Below are positions 62,245 to 64,000 of a stretch of 64,000 bases of DNA, piece by piece; position 1 is the first letter of the stretch; every line of letters starts with the position of its first letter. This DNA comes from Dysgonomonas sp. Marseille-P4361 (lineage in GTDB: Bacteria > Bacteroidota > Bacteroidia > Bacteroidales > Dysgonomonadaceae). The DNA lies in contig NZ_OPYL01000003.1 of NCBI RefSeq assembly GCF_900343125.1, positions 62,001-126,000 on the forward strand, read 5' to 3'. The notes under the pieces were generated by a model. It was not told where the DNA came from and made no database searches. It worked only from the letters and a program-made list of their open reading frames with translations. A program made the translations under genes and the position numbers.

Positions 62245-63954
62245 CTACTCCTGTTCTTGAATCTCAGCGAGAATTTCTTTTGTTCTGGCAAGAGCAATAT
62301 TGATATTGTCACAAATATTCTTCTCTCCAATCATTTCCGGAATAGATGATTTTTCTATCATTGCATGAACTTTAGGTCTTACTCCCGAAAGAATTACATG
62401 TATCTTATCTTTCGTAGATTTTTTACAAAGACTTTCCAAGTTATGTAAGCCGGTAGAATCAATAAAAGGCACCTTGCGAAGGCGGATAATACGAACAATA
62501 GATTTATCCCCTATTTCACGCATACTCTCATCAAATTTATTCGCTATCCCGAAGAAGAATGGCCCATCTATCTCATATACCTCAACACCATCCGGAAGTT
62601 CCAACACTTCATCATCTTGTGTATATTCACTCTCATCGGTCAGGTCTAATCTATTTTTGATGATTGACACATGGGTTACTTCATTTATACGTTTCATAAA
62701 TAACACCACAGCAAGCAAGATTCCTACCTCGATTGCAATCGTCAGATCGAATATGACAGTCAAAAAAAAGGTTATCAACAAAACAGCTACATCCGATTTG
62801 TCATTATTCAGCAAAGACTTGAATGTACGCCATTCACTCATATTGTATGCTACAATAACAAGTACACCGGCAAGACAAGCCATCGGTATATATTGAGCCA
62901 AAGGCATAAACAGTAAAAGGATCAGAAGTAATACTACTGCGTGAATAATTCCGGCAACAGGCGTACGTCCTCCGTTATTAATATTCGTCATTGTACGCGC
63001 AATTGCACCCGTAGCAGGTATTCCTCCAAACAAAGGAGTTATAATATTTGCTACACCTTGAGCAATCAGCTCTGTATTTGAATTATGCTTTTCTCCTCCT
63101 ATCACACCATCTGCCACTGTCGCCGAAAGCAGAGACTCTATAGCTCCCAACATTGCTATTGTTATAGCCACTGGCATTAAATCTATTATTGCGGCCATAT
63201 TTATATCAGGAATCTCAGCATCTGGAAGCGCCGCATTTATTCTAAAACGATCTCCGATGGTATCAATAACAGTTATTCCCAGATAAGTCTTCATAAGATA
63301 AACAATAACAGTCACCAAAAGAATAGCAACAAGCGATCCGGGTATCTTCTTAACAAATCGAGGAGTTATGACGATAATAAATATACTCAGAAAACTCATC
63401 AAGGTATTCCACCAATTGACAGTATCGAAATGTTTGAAATAAAGCATCCACTTACCAATAAAATCGCCCGGAACTTTTTCTCCGCCGAAATTCAAGCCAA
63501 AAACATCAGCTATCTGTGTCGTAAAGATCGTCACAGCTATACCACTAGTGAAACCAACAATAATGGGATATGGGATAAAGGTTATTATTTTACCTAATTT
63601 GAAAACACCAAGCAGGACAAGCAATATTCCGGCTATGATTGTAGCAATCAGCAGTCCTTTGATTCCGTGTGTTTGCACTACACCATATACAATAACGATA
63701 AAAGCTCCTGTAGGCCCACCAATCTGAACGCGGCTACCTCCTAAAAAAGAAATTATAAAACCTGCAATTATAGCAGTTATAATACCCTGCTCAGGGGTAA
63801 CCCCTGAAGCAATACCAAAAGCTAAAGCAAGAGGAAGAGCAACAATACCAACAATAAGACCCGACATAAGGTCATTCATAAACTTATCCTTGGTATATGT
63901 TCGCAATGAAATAAATAATTGAGGAGTAAAATCCTTCAATAACTCTCTTTTCAT
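62245..63954 (-). CDS. SulP-family anion transporter with STAS domain
   Basis: A 569-residue inner-membrane protein. The membrane domain (about residues 25-430) shows DLMSGLIVGIVALPLALAFGIASG, the IGGPTGAFIVIVYG signature and PLFGGIPATGAIARTMTNIN. A C-terminal STAS domain (about 450-560) has VYEIDGPFFFGIANKFDES and IVRIIRLRKVPFIDSTGLHNL. SulP members carry sulfate, bicarbonate or other anions; this branch (SLC26-like, with STAS) is often bicarbonate or sulfate. No sulfur-assimilation or carbonic anhydrase gene lies next to it within the window, so the substrate is open. Promoter region is partly beyond the window. Confidence 0.95.
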   Translation of the reverse strand: MKRELLKDFTPQLFISLRTYTKDKFMNDLMSGLIVGIVALPLALAFGIASGVTPEQGIITAIIAGFIISFLGGSRVQIGGPTGAFIVIVYGVVQTHGIKGLLIATIIAGILLVLLGVFKLGKIITFIPYPIIVGFTSGIAVTIFTTQIADVFGLNFGGEKVPGDFIGKWMLYFKHFDTVNWWNTLMSFLSIFIIVITPRFVKKIPGSLVAILLVTVIVYLMKTYLGITVIDTIGDRFRINAALPDAEIPDINMAAIIDLMPVAITIAMLGAIESLLSATVADGVIGGEKHNSNTELIAQGVANIITPLFGGIPATGAIARTMTNINNGGRTPVAGIIHAVVLLLILLLFMPLAQYIPMACLAGVLVIVAYNMSEWRTFKSLLNNDKSDVAVLLITFFLTVIFDLTIAIEVGILLAVVLFMKRINEVTHVSIIKNRLDLTDESEYTQDDEVLELPDGVEVYEIDGPFFFGIANKFDESMREIGDKSIVRIIRLRKVPFIDSTGLHNLESLCKKSTKDKIHVILSGVRPKVHAMIEKSSIPEMIGEKNICDNINIALARTKEILAEIQEQE

Positions 63955-64000
63955 AATAAATAAAAACTATAAGAATAAAAGGGAATAAACTTTGTTTCGA

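Noticed and set aside
1-64000. Mobile elements, prophage or CRISPR
   Set aside because: No transposase, integrase, terminal repeats, phage genes or regularly spaced repeats were found.

Overview
The window is AT-rich chromosomal DNA from a member of the Bacteroidota, most likely the order Bacteroidales; a Dysgonomonas-like genus is my best guess, at low confidence. The support is threefold. Promoters of the TAnnTTTG type lie upstream of many genes and Shine-Dalgarno sites are mostly absent. Lipoproteins, TonB receptors and Bacteroidota-typical families (DUF5723, DUF4369-TlpA, DUF3943, eukaryote-like hexokinase) are frequent. Split methylmalonyl-CoA mutase and nadA-nadB-nadC are arranged as in that phylum. 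I see no insertion sequence, prophage, integron or CRISPR array; this is mostly core genome with several small accessory modules.

Layout. 1-7.4 kb: end of arginine decarboxylase, an orphan lipoprotein, then a leftward run terC | aroK - secreted trypsin-like protease with a probable T9SS sorting tail - radA - folC. 7.5-15 kb: HD phosphohydrolase and tilS (rightward), then leftward nadA-nadB-nadC for quinolinate/NAD synthesis and a hexokinase. 15.3-21.8 kb: a three-gene RND efflux system (adaptor, pump, TolC-like channel) and lipA. 22-24.7 kb: a leftward radical SAM/DUF4130 putative DNA-repair pair with an unknown exported protein wedged between the two. 24.9-29.2 kb: NlpC/P60 endopeptidase, BadF-type sugar kinase and murQ, which together look like peptidoglycan sugar salvage, then a double-DUF1080 lipoprotein. 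29.3-32.8 kb: gcvT, pepT, an SRP RNA gene directly abutting tRNA-Thr(TGT), and an alpha/beta hydrolase.

32.9-39.7 kb: a lipoprotein/DUF5723 barrel pair, and a tightly packed TonB receptor - AmpG/RhtX-like permease - hemN operon. 39.8-44.9 kb: trxA, dnaE and a SIMPL lipoprotein. 45.1-51.7 kb: another TonB receptor with a YqhD-like alcohol dehydrogenase, an amphipathic-helix lipoprotein, a basic-secretory-protein metallopeptidase and a ThuA lipoprotein. 52.1-57.4 kb: mutA-mutB (succinyl-CoA/methylmalonyl-CoA, propionate metabolism) and a TlpA-like lipoprotein. 57.5-64 kb: a PEPCK-like P-loop protein of unknown role, a TetR/SMR efflux pair sharing an identical 16-bp operator, a DUF3943 protein and a SulP transporter.

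The least ordinary items are: the receptor-permease-HemN operon, which could feed imported porphyrin or iron into late heme synthesis; the TetR/SMR pair with duplicated operator; the exported protein inside the radical SAM/DUF4130 locus; and the PEPCK-like protein. I cannot show from sequence alone that any of these is a new system.
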